From RUG100 sp050953425 (lineage in GTDB: Bacteria > Bacillota > Clostridia > Peptostreptococcales > Anaerovoracaceae), in NCBI GenBank assembly GCA_050953425.1, contig JBMNMQ010000001.1, forward strand, positions 1 to 64,000: a stretch of 64,000 bases of DNA, given 5' to 3'. Position numbers and translations under genes: made by a program. How positions within the stretch are numbered: position 1 is the first letter of the stretch; every line of letters begins with the position of its first letter. The notes beneath the pieces are model-generated. The model was not told the origin of the DNA. It searched no databases and saw only the letters and a list, made by a program, of their open reading frames with translations. This document shows positions 53,558 through 63,007 of this stretch, piece after piece.

Positions 53558-54312
53558 TTTTTCTGCTTCCTTTTGTTTGTTGCTTTTGAAACCATTTCGC
53601 TGTACTTTTCGGCTGCCGCGTCGATGTCGGCATCATAGATCAGCTTCCCCCTGTGCAGGATGATGCCGCGGCGGCAGAATTCCCTGGCCACCCCGATCGA
53701 ATGCGTGACAAAGAGCAGGGTCACCCCCCTGGTCGACATGATCTCGTTGACCTTGTCCACGCATTTGGCCTTGAAAGCGGCGTCGCCGACGCTGAGCGCC
53801 TCGTCGATAATGAGGATCTCCGGGTTGATGTTGACGTTGATGGCAAAGCCGAGGCGGGCACGCATGCCGCTGGAGTAGGTGCGCACCGGCTGGTCGATGT
53901 ACTCCTCGATGTCGGCGAATTCGATGATCTGCTTTTCGCGGCGGCGGATTTCTCCGTCGTCGAGCCCCAGCAGCCGCCCCTTGAGATAGATGTTCTCGCG
54001 TCCCGACATCTCGCCGTCAAAGCCGGCCTGCAGTTCCAGCAGCGCGCTGACCCTGCCCCTGACGATCACCTCGCCGCTGGTCGGGTAGGTGACGCCGGTG
54101 ACCATCTTCAGAACCGTCGATTTGCCGGCGCCGTTGCGCCCGAAGAGCGCCACCGACTCGCCCTTTTCAATCTGAAAGGACATATCGTCGATCGCCCGCT
54201 TTTCCTTATAGGGGATGCTCTTAAAGAAAACCGACAACAAGCGTTTCTTGTCGTTCTTAAACAGTTTATAGATTTTGGTAACGTGTTTGAATTCTACTAC
54301 TACTTCCGCCAT
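53554..54312 (-). CDS. tagH: polysaccharide/teichoic-acid ABC exporter, ATP-binding protein (TagH-like)
   Basis: 252 aa. ABC ATPase with Walker A LFGRNGAGKSTVLKM, the signature YSSGMRARLGFA and Walker B PEILIIDEALSVGD, of the TagH/RfbB subgroup that couples to ABC-2 permeases exporting lipid-linked wall polymers. It lacks the long C-terminal carbohydrate-binding extension seen in some relatives. Pairs with the permease gene 26 bp upstream. The exported polymer is not known. Confidence 0.88.
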   Translation of the reverse strand: MAEVVVEFKHVTKIYKLFKNDKKRLLSVFFKSIPYKEKRAIDDMSFQIEKGESVALFGRNGAGKSTVLKMVTGVTYPTSGEVIVRGRVSALLELQAGFDGEMSGRENIYLKGRLLGLDDGEIRRREKQIIEFADIEEYIDQPVRTYSSGMRARLGFAINVNINPEILIIDEALSVGDAAFKAKCVDKVNEIMSTRGVTLLFVTHSIGVAREFCRRGIILHRGKLIYDADIDAAAEKYSEMVSKATNKRKQKK

Positions 54313-54338
54313 TGCTGCACTCCTGAAAGCCGCCGCGC

Positions 54339-55145
54339 CTAAAGGACGTCGGGCATCTCTCGCTTCATGCGGTGGAACGTCCAGACCGCCAGCACCCAGA
54401 TGATGACCAGTTCGATCAGGTAAACCGCCAGCCAGCTGAGATCCTCAAAGAACCAGGTGCCGTGCACAAGACAGTTGCGATACCCCTCCACCGTAAAAGT
54501 GACCGGATTGCATTTCATGACCCGCACGATGGTCTGCGATCTGATGTTGGTGATCGGGAACATGATGCAGGAAAGCCAGAACAGCGCCATCGTAAAGGAT
54601 CGCACCAGATTGAGGAAATCCTGACTCATCGCCGCCAGCACCGAACCGAACAGCGCCCAGCCGGTGCAGAAGAGGAACATCAGAAAGAGGTACAGCGGCA
54701 GCTGGATCCAGTAGCGGTTCGGCGTGTAGCCCCAGCAGATAAAGAGGACCAGTGTGATAGCCAGCAGAAACAGATGCACCATCATCTCCGCCAGGCTGAT
54801 GAACGTCGGAATCGTCGATACCGGGAACTTCATCTTGGTGATCAGATGCTTGTAGCGCCGCATCGCATTGGTGCCCTTGTTGAGCATTTCACGGATGTAG
54901 AACCAGGGGATGATACCGGCCATCATCCAGAGAAAAAAGGGGAAGCCTTCAATGCCGGCATGATGGCGCAGGCCGCTGGAAAATGCAAACCAGTAGACGA
55001 AAATCGTCACTCCCGGCTTGATCAGCGCCCAGGACCAGCCGAGGGCCGCGCCGCTGAAGGTCTTCTTCAGATCGGTCCAGGCCAGATGCAGGATCTGCGG
55101 CCGCCAGGCGATATGTTCCCTGATGATATTCGCTAATTCTTTCAT
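54339..55145 (-). CDS. tagG: polysaccharide/teichoic-acid ABC exporter permease (TagG-like, ABC-2 type)
   Basis: 268 aa, six predicted membrane segments (for example FLLAITLVLFICWGYTP, LFLMFLFCTGWALFGSVL, AVYLIELVIIWVLAVWTF) and the ABC-2 polysaccharide export block LAWTDLKKTFSGAALGWSWALIKPG at the start. It should form the channel of the exporter whose ATPase is encoded next. Together with the LCP protein upstream it suggests export and wall attachment of an anionic or carbohydrate polymer. Confidence 0.88.
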   Translation of the reverse strand: MKELANIIREHIAWRPQILHLAWTDLKKTFSGAALGWSWALIKPGVTIFVYWFAFSSGLRHHAGIEGFPFFLWMMAGIIPWFYIREMLNKGTNAMRRYKHLITKMKFPVSTIPTFISLAEMMVHLFLLAITLVLFICWGYTPNRYWIQLPLYLFLMFLFCTGWALFGSVLAAMSQDFLNLVRSFTMALFWLSCIMFPITNIRSQTIVRVMKCNPVTFTVEGYRNCLVHGTWFFEDLSWLAVYLIELVIIWVLAVWTFHRMKREMPDVL

Positions 55146-55162
55146 GCTGTTCTCGTAACGGT

Positions 55163-56398
55163 TCAGTATGTCTCCGAGGCCGCGCCGCTGCTGTCACTGT
55201 AGCCGCCGCTGCCGTCGCTGTAGCCGCCGCTGCCGTTGCTGTAGCCGCCGCCGCTGCCGTCACTGTAGCCGCTGCCGCTGCCGTCGCTGTAGCCGCTGCT
55301 TCCGCTGCCGTAATACCCGGAGCTCTCGCAGATGCGCTGACTGATTTCCCTGACGCGGTCGGGCGCTTTGTAGTTCTTCTGCCCGAACGCTTTCTTATGC
55401 AGTTTCACCACGTTGGATTCCAGCGTGATCGGCACATCGTAGGAAACTCCGTCTATTGTAGCACCATCCCAATTGTATGGCCACCCCTGACTGGCGGAAA
55501 TATCATAGCGGCAGCCGCGCAGCACCAGCTGCAGTGCCTGTTCCCCGGTCATGCTGGTGCGGATCTCCGGCAGCACTTTGTCGGCAAAGGCGCCGAGCTC
55601 AAAGAGATTCATGTCCATGAGCTTGCTGTAGCAGCATTTGAAGACGGTGCGCATGCGCTGGGCACGCTCCATATCACCGCCGCCGACCTTGCGGATGCGG
55701 CAGTAGGTGACTGCCTGAATGCCGTTGAGCTTCTGCCGGCCGGCATGCCGGATCGGCTTTCTGCTGCCGTGCAGGCTGCGGTTTGTGTCGCGGATGTACT
55801 TGTTCATTTCATCGATTTCGTAATCCTTGACCTCCACCGTGATGCCGTCGAGGGCGTCGACCACATCGGCCACGGTCTGCCAGTTAACGCGCACATAGTC
55901 GTCAACGTTGAGATCGAGATTGCGATTGACGGCACGGATCGTATTGGTCGGGCCGGCATAGGCGTGGGCGTGTGTCAGCTTGTCGAGCACGTGCCGGTCG
56001 TTTTCTTCGAGATCGAGATAGGAATCCCGCACCACTGAAATCAGCCGCACCTGGCCCGTCTTCTCATTGATGCTGACGATGATGCTGGCATCGCTGCGGC
56101 ACTTTTCGTCGCTCTCTCCTTCCCGGGTATCGATGCCCAGAAGGAGAATGTTGCGATAACCGGAGAGATCCTTCGCCGTCTGCGAGTCGATGTCGAGGCT
56201 GCTGTTCTTGATCGGATGGCTGTCCAGCAGCTCCATCTTCTTCCTGACCTGATGATAGAGGAAGACGCCGGTCGCAACCAGCGCCGCGAGAAGGGCGACG
56301 ATGATCAGCACAATAACGAGCCAGCGCCGTCCCTTGCGACGCCGGTCGCGCTTTGTCGGGCGGTGCTGATCCTCCTGCCTCTCCTGAGTCTGTTCCAT
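55163..56398 (-). CDS. LytR-CpsA-Psr family wall polymer ligase
   Basis: About 411 aa. A short basic cytoplasmic part, a membrane helix (about 27-49, WLVIVLIIVALLAALVATGVF), then the extracellular LCP domain: GYRNILLLGIDTREGESDEKCRSDASII, RLISVVRDSYLDLE, HAYAGPTNTIRAVNRNLDLNVDDYV and QAVTYCRIRK. LCP proteins transfer lipid-linked polymers to peptidoglycan. The C-terminal 45 residues are GYSDGSG-type repeats. AAGGAG is 9 bases before the ATG at 56398 (GTG one codon upstream is possible). It heads the tagGH-ddl group. Confidence 0.93.
   Translation of the reverse strand: MEQTQERQEDQHRPTKRDRRRKGRRWLVIVLIIVALLAALVATGVFLYHQVRKKMELLDSHPIKNSSLDIDSQTAKDLSGYRNILLLGIDTREGESDEKCRSDASIIVSINEKTGQVRLISVVRDSYLDLEENDRHVLDKLTHAHAYAGPTNTIRAVNRNLDLNVDDYVRVNWQTVADVVDALDGITVEVKDYEIDEMNKYIRDTNRSLHGSRKPIRHAGRQKLNGIQAVTYCRIRKVGGGDMERAQRMRTVFKCCYSKLMDMNLFELGAFADKVLPEIRTSMTGEQALQLVLRGCRYDISASQGWPYNWDGATIDGVSYDVPITLESNVVKLHKKAFGQKNYKAPDRVREISQRICESSGYYGSGSSGYSDGSGSGYSDGSGGGYSNGSGGYSDGSGGYSDSSGAASETY
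55190..55311. repeat. tandem repeat coding for the GYSDGSG tail of the LCP protein
   Basis: Units of CTGCCGTCGCTGTAGCCGC on the plus strand repeat with variation in multiples of 3, encoding about seven Gly-Tyr-Ser-Asp/Asn-Gly-Ser copies. Confidence 0.75.
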
Positions 56399-56475
56399 CA
56401 CGCAATTCTCCTTCTTATTTCCTTCTTGTCATGTATTGTGTTTTTCTGCGCGGCTGCACTGCCTGCGCATTCGCG

Positions 56476-57156
56476 TCACTCCGCTCCTGCGTCCGCCGCC
56501 CCGCCGCATCCGGGTGCCTGCAGCGCGCGCACGGCCGCCTGCCGGTCGGCGGCGCCGAAGACGGCGGAGCCGGCGACGAGAATGTCGGCACCGGCGGCGA
56601 GGATGTCGGGGGCATTGTCGGCGGTCACTCCGCCGTCCACTTCGATGGCATAGGAAAGGCCGCGCGTCCTGCGCAGATCGGCCAGCTGCCGGATCTTGTC
56701 CAGCGAAGCCGGCAGAAAGCTCTGCCCGCCAAAGCCGGGGTTGACCGACATCACCAGCACCAGATCCACATCCGCCAGCACGCAGTCGAGAGCGGCCGCC
56801 GGCGTCGCCGGATTGAGTGCCGCCCCGGCCCGGACGCCGCAGTCGCGGATGCGCTGCAGCGTGCGGTTCAGGTGCACGCAGGCCTCCTGGTGTACGGTAA
56901 TGCAAGCGGTTTGCCCGGTGACAAAATCATCGAGATAGCGGTCGGCTTCCTCGATCATCAAATGCACGTCAAACGGCATCGCCGTTCGCCCCACCAGGCT
57001 CTTCATCACGGCAGCGCCAAAGCTGATATTGGGGACAAAATGTCCGTCCATGACGTCGACATGAACATAGTCGGCGCCGGCCTGTTCGACGCAGCGCACC
57101 TCTTCCGCGAGGCAGCCGAAATCCGCCGAGAGAATCGAAGGAGCCAGTTTACTCAT
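56476..57156 (-). CDS. rpe: ribulose-phosphate 3-epimerase
   Basis: Pentose-phosphate enzyme, 226 aa. APSILSADFGCLAEEV, VDVMDGHFVPNISFG, FDVHLMIEEADRYL, HQEACVHLNRTL, VLVMSVNPGFGGQSF and EVDGGVTADNAP are typical. ATG at 57156 follows AAAGGA; the frame stays open upstream but only into Arg-rich junk. It follows rsgA in the conserved prkC-rsgA-rpe order. Confidence 0.95.
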   Translation of the reverse strand: MSKLAPSILSADFGCLAEEVRCVEQAGADYVHVDVMDGHFVPNISFGAAVMKSLVGRTAMPFDVHLMIEEADRYLDDFVTGQTACITVHQEACVHLNRTLQRIRDCGVRAGAALNPATPAAALDCVLADVDLVLVMSVNPGFGGQSFLPASLDKIRQLADLRRTRGLSYAIEVDGGVTADNAPDILAAGADILVAGSAVFGAADRQAAVRALQAPGCGGAADAGAE

Positions 57157-57250
57157 ATTTTCCTTTCCCGGGCGGCGGGATTTTCCGCTGCCCTCTTCTG
57201 CTGTGTTCCGATGCCGGGCCGGATCCGGCGCTTTTTGCGACGGCGCCGCC

Positions 57251-58123
57251 TCAGTATTTCTTCCGCGCCTCGATCTGTGCGAGCTGCGCCTTGTAGGAGG
57301 CATAGCGGCTGGCGGCGATGTCCCCCGCCTCGGCCCGCTGCCGCACCGCGCAGCCCGGTTCGGTCAGATGGCGGCAGTCGTCGTAGCGGCAGCTGCCCAG
57401 AAGCGGGCGCATCTCCGGATACAGGCCGGGCAGTTCTTCGGCGTCGATGGCGGTCAGATCGAAGGCGGTAAACCCGGGTGTATCGTAGAGCAGACCGCTG
57501 CTGCCGACGGGAAAAATCTCCACGTGCCGCGTCGTATGCCGGCCGCGGCCGGTTTTGCCGCTGACCTCGCCGACCGGCGCCGCGGCCGCCGGCTGCAGAC
57601 AGTTGAGCAGCGTCGATTTCCCCGCTCCGGAGGGACCGCTGAGTGCGGTCCGCCGGCCGTCCAGCCGGCTGCGCAGCGCCTCAACGCCCGCACCGGTGCG
57701 GCAGCTGATCGGATAAAACGGATAGAGCGGCTCGTAGACGGCGCGCAGCCGTTCGATGCTCTCCGCCGCGGCGAGATCCGTCTTGTTGACGACGAGCACA
57801 ATCTCCATATCCCGGTACTCCGCCGTCACGAGGAAATTGTCGAGCACCGACAGCACCGGATCCGGCTCGGCCGCCGCCGCAACCACGAAAAACTGGTCGA
57901 CGTTGGCGACCGGCGGACGCACAAAGGCGCTGCGACGCGGCAGAATTTCATTGACCACGCCCTCCACTTCGCCGTCGGCGAGAGCCTCCATCTCGACATC
58001 ATCGCCGACCAGCGGCGTAATGCCGCGTTTCTTGAAAATGCCGCGGGCCTTGCACTGCCAGGTGCGCTCCTGCACCCGAACGTAGTAGAAATCCGCCAGT
58101 GCCTTGACAATCGTTCCCTGCAT
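57251..58123 (-). CDS. rsgA: ribosome small subunit-dependent GTPase RsgA
   Basis: 290 aa circularly permuted GTPase that checks 30S maturation. OB domain at the N-terminus, the permuted G motifs NKTDLA and LSGPSGAGKSTLLNCL, DTPGFTAFDL, and the C-terminal zinc knuckle around GSCRYDDCRHLTEPGCAVR. Its ATG overlaps the prkC stop as TGATG. Confidence 0.95.
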   Translation of the reverse strand: MQGTIVKALADFYYVRVQERTWQCKARGIFKKRGITPLVGDDVEMEALADGEVEGVVNEILPRRSAFVRPPVANVDQFFVVAAAAEPDPVLSVLDNFLVTAEYRDMEIVLVVNKTDLAAAESIERLRAVYEPLYPFYPISCRTGAGVEALRSRLDGRRTALSGPSGAGKSTLLNCLQPAAAAPVGEVSGKTGRGRHTTRHVEIFPVGSSGLLYDTPGFTAFDLTAIDAEELPGLYPEMRPLLGSCRYDDCRHLTEPGCAVRQRAEAGDIAASRYASYKAQLAQIEARKKY

Positions 58124-59994
58124 CAGGTCAGATCCCCCGTGGTAAAGTCGACATTGCGCCGCATCACTGTCTTGTCATCGAAGATGACGGTAATCGTTCC
58201 GGTGCCGCGGCCCTTGATCTTGACCGTTTCGCCTTCACTGCTCTTCTCGCGTTTCTCATGGGAGATGATGTTGCGGGTGCCGTCGTCGTCGGTGACCGTG
58301 ACGGTCATATAGAAGATTTCCTCCTCGGCGTCCTCAAAGTCAATGTAGAGATCCACCGTCGAATTGCGGCTGCCGCGGCTGACGGTAAAGTTCACCGTAC
58401 TGCCTTCGTCGAGCTTCGTACCTTCGCCGTACTGCTGCTCCATCACCTGTCCCTTTTCGTAATCGCTGCTGTATTTGCGGGAGACCGTGCCGGCGCTGAG
58501 GCCGGCCGCTTCAAGGGCCTTGATCGCCTGAGCCTTGGTCTTGCCGAGCAGATCGGGCACCGTGGTCTGCGCCTTGCCCTGCCCGTCGCTGACGATCAGG
58601 CTGATCGTGCTGCCCGGTTCGACGATCTGGCCGGGCTCCGGATTCTGCTCGAGAACCAGACCGGCGGGATCCGTAGTGGTCCGCTCGGTAATGGGTCCGA
58701 CCTCAAAGCCGAGTTCCTTGATCAGCTCGACGGCCTTTTCCTTGTCGAGGCCGACGAGCTTAGGTACCGTGCCCTCCTCTTCTCCCTTGCAGATGTTGAC
58801 GATGATCACCGTCCCGTCCTCGGCCTCGGTGCCGGGAGTCGGCGACTGGCTGGTGATCTCGCCGGCTTCATATTTTTTATTGTATACCATCTCGCCCTTT
58901 TTGAGCTTAAAGCCGTCGACGGACGCGGCCTTTTTCGCCTGGCTGTAGGTCATGCCGCGCAGATCGGGGATCCTGGCCTTCTCCGCAAACCAGTCGTGAA
59001 AATACCCCCAGGCGAACAGCGCGGCAGCGGCCGCCACGGCGATGGCGATGATCACAATAATGCGCCGCGTCTTTTTCTGCTGATCCTTCACCTCTTCGCG
59101 GTATTTGGCCACTTCCTGCGCGTAGGGATCTTCGCTGACGGGCCGCTGCGCGCCGGGACCGACGACGCGGTTGACCAGAGCGGCCTGATCGAGCGCCTCG
59201 ATGACTTCGTCAGCGCTGTCGTAGCGGTCCGTCTGCAGCTTGCTGGTCGCCTTCATGACGATCTTTTCGAGGCTCGGCGGAATGCCGGCCGTCAGCTGCG
59301 ACGGCGGCACGATTTCTTCGTTGATGTGCTTGAGCGCCACCGAAACCGGATTGTCCCCGTCAAAGGGAACTTTGCCGGTAAGCATTTCATACATGACAAT
59401 GCCCAGCGAATAGATGTCGGATTTTTCATCGACGTAGCCGCCGCGGGCCTGCTCCGGTGAAAAGTAGTGCACCGAACCCATCACGTTTTCATTGGTGTTG
59501 TCGACGATCGTGCCCTCGGTCACCGCCTTGGCAATGCCGAAATCGGTGATCTTGGCCACGCCGTCCTCGTTGATGAGGATGTTGTGCGGCTTGACGTCGC
59601 GGTGGATGATGCCGTGCTTGTGCGCGGCGGAAAGGCCGGCCGCAATCTGCTTGCTGATGTCGATGACCCTGTTGTAGTCCATCGGCGCTTCTTCGCGGAT
59701 GACCTGGCTGAGCGCCTTGCCCTCCACCAGTTCCATGACGATGTAGTTGATATTGCCCTCCTGGCCGACATCGTAGACGCTGACGATGTTGGCGTGGGTC
59801 AGGGAAGCCGCCGCATGCGATTCGCGGCGGAAATTTTCAATGAATTTTTCGTCCTTGATAAAGGCCGGCTTGAGAATTTTTACGGCGACGAAGCGGTTGA
59901 GCAGCCGATCCTGTGCCCGGTACACCACAGCCATGCCGCCGTCTCCGATCTTGTTCAGCAGTTCATACCTGCCGGCGATCACTTTGCTGCTCAT
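58123..59994 (-). CDS. prkC: PASTA-domain serine/threonine protein kinase
   Basis: 623 aa. Kinase domain (about 10-270) with IGDGGMAVVYRAQD, VAVKILKPAF, HGIIHRDVKPHNILI, KITDFGIAK and SPEQARGGYVDEKSDIYSLG; one membrane helix (about 312-333, IIVIIAIAVAAAAALFAWGYF); then three extracellular PASTA repeats (about 340-545) and a beta-rich C-terminal domain of about 75 residues. It senses peptidoglycan or lipid II fragments. It overlaps prpC by ATGA, so kinase and phosphatase are coupled. Confidence 0.96.
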   Translation of the reverse strand: MSSKVIAGRYELLNKIGDGGMAVVYRAQDRLLNRFVAVKILKPAFIKDEKFIENFRRESHAAASLTHANIVSVYDVGQEGNINYIVMELVEGKALSQVIREEAPMDYNRVIDISKQIAAGLSAAHKHGIIHRDVKPHNILINEDGVAKITDFGIAKAVTEGTIVDNTNENVMGSVHYFSPEQARGGYVDEKSDIYSLGIVMYEMLTGKVPFDGDNPVSVALKHINEEIVPPSQLTAGIPPSLEKIVMKATSKLQTDRYDSADEVIEALDQAALVNRVVGPGAQRPVSEDPYAQEVAKYREEVKDQQKKTRRIIVIIAIAVAAAAALFAWGYFHDWFAEKARIPDLRGMTYSQAKKAASVDGFKLKKGEMVYNKKYEAGEITSQSPTPGTEAEDGTVIIVNICKGEEEGTVPKLVGLDKEKAVELIKELGFEVGPITERTTTDPAGLVLEQNPEPGQIVEPGSTISLIVSDGQGKAQTTVPDLLGKTKAQAIKALEAAGLSAGTVSRKYSSDYEKGQVMEQQYGEGTKLDEGSTVNFTVSRGSRNSTVDLYIDFEDAEEEIFYMTVTVTDDDGTRNIISHEKREKSSEGETVKIKGRGTGTITVIFDDKTVMRRNVDFTTGDLT

Positions 59995-60740
59995 TGCTGT
60001 TCTCCTTCCACCCGATAGCGAATGCAGACCGCGGTGATGTTGTCGCGGCCGCCGGCCTCATTGGCGCGGTCGACCAGCGCTGCGGCCAGATCCTGCATGC
60101 GGGGAACCCGCCTGATGCAGTCGCTGATGACCTCTTCCTTCAGTTCCCGATAGAGGCCGTCGCTGCACAGCAGGAGCACATCGCCGTCCTCCAGGTCGGT
60201 GCTGTAGTAATCCGCACGGAGGTCCTCGGTCGCGCCGACCGCGCGGGTGATGATGTTGCCCTGCTGGTGGCCGGCGGCGTCCTCCGGACGGATGACACCG
60301 CTCTTGACCAGCGCGTTGACGTAGCTGTGGTCTTCGGTAATCTGAAAGAGCGAGCTGCCGCGGCGCAGATAGAGGCGGCTGTCGCCGATATTGACGATGC
60401 AGGCCTCATGCCCGCGGATGCAGCAGATCACAGCTGTGGTGGCCATGCCGCGATACTGCGGCTGCTCCCGGGTCAGCTGCAGGATGTTCTCATTGGCTTC
60501 CCGCAGACACTGCCGCATGGCCCGGGCCAGCTCCGTCAGATCGTCGATCTTCGCCACCTCGCGGCGGCGGATAAAGTCCTCCATGGTCTGCACCAGTGTC
60601 CGGCTGGCCAGGCGGCCGTCGCTGCTGCCGCCGACGCCGTCGGCGACGGCAAAGACCTGTTCGTCCTCCATGACCAGGAAGGCGTCCTCGTTGCGCGTGC
60701 GATGTCGGCCGCGATCGGTTGTTGCTCCGCTTTCTATCAT
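59991..60740 (-). CDS. prpC: PP2C-type serine/threonine phosphatase
   Basis: 249 aa. PPM phosphatase with the metal-binding motifs ATTDRGRHRTRNEDAF, FAVADGVGGSSDGRLAS, VNIGDSRLYLRRGS, LLLCSDGLYREL and RDNITAVCIRY. It reverses PrkC phosphorylation. The ATG at 60740 has GGAG upstream, so the long in-frame extension is not coding. Overlaps prkC by 4 bp. The gap between it and rsmB (60741-60972) is low-complexity with no gene; rlmN, often found there, is missing. Confidence 0.95.
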   Translation of the reverse strand: MIESGATTDRGRHRTRNEDAFLVMEDEQVFAVADGVGGSSDGRLASRTLVQTMEDFIRRREVAKIDDLTELARAMRQCLREANENILQLTREQPQYRGMATTAVICCIRGHEACIVNIGDSRLYLRRGSSLFQITEDHSYVNALVKSGVIRPEDAAGHQQGNIITRAVGATEDLRADYYSTDLEDGDVLLLCSDGLYRELKEEVISDCIRRVPRMQDLAAALVDRANEAGGRDNITAVCIRYRVEGEQQ

Positions 60741-60972
60741 TGTTTCTCCATTGTACTTTGTCGCTTCTTTTCTCTCGCCGGCGGCTTCCTGCTCTCCGGC
60801 TCGCCGCCGCCGGCGGGGCGGCGCCTGTCTGTTCCGTCCGGCCGCCGTCTTGCAGCGGCTGCCTGTCCTGCCCGGCCATCCTCTTCCGGCGGCTGTCGGG
60901 GCCGCACAAACGCAGAGTTCCGTCTGCGGCCCGCTCCGGGTTTTCCCCCCTGCAGTCCGAACGACCCGTCTG

Positions 60973-62265
60973 TCAGAGGAAGCTGTTTTCCCTGACCATG
61001 CGGCAGATGTAAAAGCCGTCGGTGCCGTCGACATTCGGCAGCAGCTGCCTGCTCAGATCCATGCGGAAGCCGCTCTCACGCCGCAGGAAATCGCTGACGA
61101 CGTATTCGTTCTCGTCGGGATTGATCGTGCAGGTGCAGTACATCAGCACCCCGCCCGGCTTGACATATTTCGACGCGGCCGAAAGAATCGACAGCTGTGT
61201 ATGCGGCAGCGTCTTCATCTGTTCGGTCAGTTCGCGGTATTTGATCTCCGGTTTGCGGCGGACTACGCCGAGCCCGCTGCAGGGGGCGTCGACGAGCACC
61301 TTGTCGGCCGTGCTGACCAGCGACGAGTCGACGCGCGTGGCGTCCCAGGTGCGGGTCTTGACGTTGGTGATGCCGAGCCGCCGGGCTTCGCGGTCGATCA
61401 GATCCACCTTGCGGCGGTAGATATCGGAGGCGATGATCGTGCCCATGTTGTTCATGCGCTCGGCGATGGCCATGGTCTTGCCGCCGGGAGCGGCGCAGAC
61501 ATCCATCACCGTATCGCCCTTGGCCGGCGCCAGCAGCTGCACGGCGTACTGCGACGCTTCATCCTGAATCGAGTAAAAGCCGTTTTTGTAGAGATTGTTG
61601 CTGAGCAGGTCGCCGCCCCGCACATGCAGTGCGTTGCTGCTGAACCGTCCCTCGAGAACTTCATAGCCCTTGGCGTGCAGTCGGTCGATCAGATCCTCCT
61701 TGACGATCTTCAGCCAGTTGAGGCGCAGATCGGTCGCCGGCGTCTCGTTGCCGCTGCGCAGCAGCTCCTCGACAAACGGGGTCTCGTAGTGCCGCATCCA
61801 GAGGCGGATGATCCACGGTGCGTAGGAATATTTGATCGATAGATAGCGCACCTCATCTTTGGTGCGATCCGGCAGCCGGATCTCCAGGTGCCGGCGAATG
61901 TATGCATGCAGCACGGCGTTGATGAAATCCGCCGCGCCGGATGCGTAGCGCCTGGCCAGATTGACGCTCTCGTTGACCGCCGCGTACTCCGGCACTTTCT
62001 CCATCTCCGCCAGCTGGTAGATGCCCATGCGCAGAATCGTCAGCTCCGGCCGGCCGATCCTGTCGAGGCCGCGCGTCGTCAGCGCGTCGATATAGTAATC
62101 CAGACACATGCGGTTTTCCAGCACACCGTAGACAAGCCGACGCACAAAAGCCGGCGCCGACGGCCGGTGCAGCGCGATCTGATGATTGAGCGCCAGATTG
62201 GAATAGGCGTGCTTTTTCTCCACATCCATCAGCGCCGCATAAGCGGCAATGCGATTGCGATCCAT
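60973..62265 (-). CDS. rsmB: 16S rRNA (cytosine-967-C5)-methyltransferase
   Basis: 430 aa. NusB-like N-terminal domain (AALMDVEKKHAYSNLALN, EYAAVNESVNLARRYA) followed by the methyltransferase core with VMDVCAAPGGKTMAIAERM, VDAPCSGLGVVRRKPEIKYR and the catalytic cysteine in LMYCTCTINPDENE. The ATG overlaps the yugP stop as TAATG. Typical fmt-(yugP)-rsmB cluster. Confidence 0.96.
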   Translation of the reverse strand: MDRNRIAAYAALMDVEKKHAYSNLALNHQIALHRPSAPAFVRRLVYGVLENRMCLDYYIDALTTRGLDRIGRPELTILRMGIYQLAEMEKVPEYAAVNESVNLARRYASGAADFINAVLHAYIRRHLEIRLPDRTKDEVRYLSIKYSYAPWIIRLWMRHYETPFVEELLRSGNETPATDLRLNWLKIVKEDLIDRLHAKGYEVLEGRFSSNALHVRGGDLLSNNLYKNGFYSIQDEASQYAVQLLAPAKGDTVMDVCAAPGGKTMAIAERMNNMGTIIASDIYRRKVDLIDREARRLGITNVKTRTWDATRVDSSLVSTADKVLVDAPCSGLGVVRRKPEIKYRELTEQMKTLPHTQLSILSAASKYVKPGGVLMYCTCTINPDENEYVVSDFLRRESGFRMDLSRQLLPNVDGTDGFYICRMVRENSFL

Positions 62266-62975
62266 TAGTTCTGCTCCCTTATCAGCAGCAGCCGCAGCAG
62301 ATTCAGCACCGCCGTCGCCAGCGCGGCGACATAGGTCAGGGCTGCAGCGGACAGCACCTTGCGCGCGGGATGCACCTCTTCACTGGTGAGAACCCCGCAG
62401 AGTTTCAATTGTTTGAGCGCCCGATGGCTGGCGTCGAGTTCAACCGGCAGCGTCACCAGCTGAAACACCACCACCGCCGCAAAGGCCAGCACGCCGATGT
62501 CAAAGAGCAGACTGCCCTGCGTCATCCGCCCTGCCTGAATCAGAACGATGCCGATAATCAGCAGCCACCAGGACAGATGAGAGATGACATTGACGGGTAC
62601 GGCGATCGCATTGCGCACCATCAGCGGCACATAACGGCGGGCGTGCTGAATCGCATGCCCGGATTCATGCGCGGCGATGGCCGCGCCGGCGATCGTGGCG
62701 CCGGACGCTGTCTCGGCGGAAAGCCGCATCGTGCGGCTGCGCGGATCGTAATGATCCGACAGTCTGCCGCCGGTTTCTTCGATGGTGACATCAAAGAGTC
62801 CGTTGGCGTCGAGAATCTTGCGCGCCGCTTCTGCGCCGGTGATGCCGTACGCATTCTCCACCGCGCTGTAGCGACGATACATGCTGCTGACCCGCGCCTG
62901 CGCGATGATCGTAATCAGCAGCGCCGGGATCAGCAGGAGAACGGTCTGGTCATAGCCGAGGCCGAAATAATACAT
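62265..62975 (-). CDS. yugP: YugP-family membrane zinc metallopeptidase
   Basis: 236 aa. Peptidase M48-like zinc protein with AAHESGHAIQHARRYVPLMVRN (HExxH) and at least four hydrophobic segments (for example VLLLIPALLITIIAQAR, WWLLIIGIVLIQAG, LLFDIGVLAFAAVVVFQLV). It is common between fmt and rsmB in Clostridia. Substrate unknown. Confidence 0.9.
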   Translation of the reverse strand: MYYFGLGYDQTVLLLIPALLITIIAQARVSSMYRRYSAVENAYGITGAEAARKILDANGLFDVTIEETGGRLSDHYDPRSRTMRLSAETASGATIAGAAIAAHESGHAIQHARRYVPLMVRNAIAVPVNVISHLSWWLLIIGIVLIQAGRMTQGSLLFDIGVLAFAAVVVFQLVTLPVELDASHRALKQLKLCGVLTSEEVHPARKVLSAAALTYVAALATAVLNLLRLLLIREQN

Positions 62976-63007
62976 AGTATATCCCCCTTTGCGTACCTGC
63001 CGCTATT

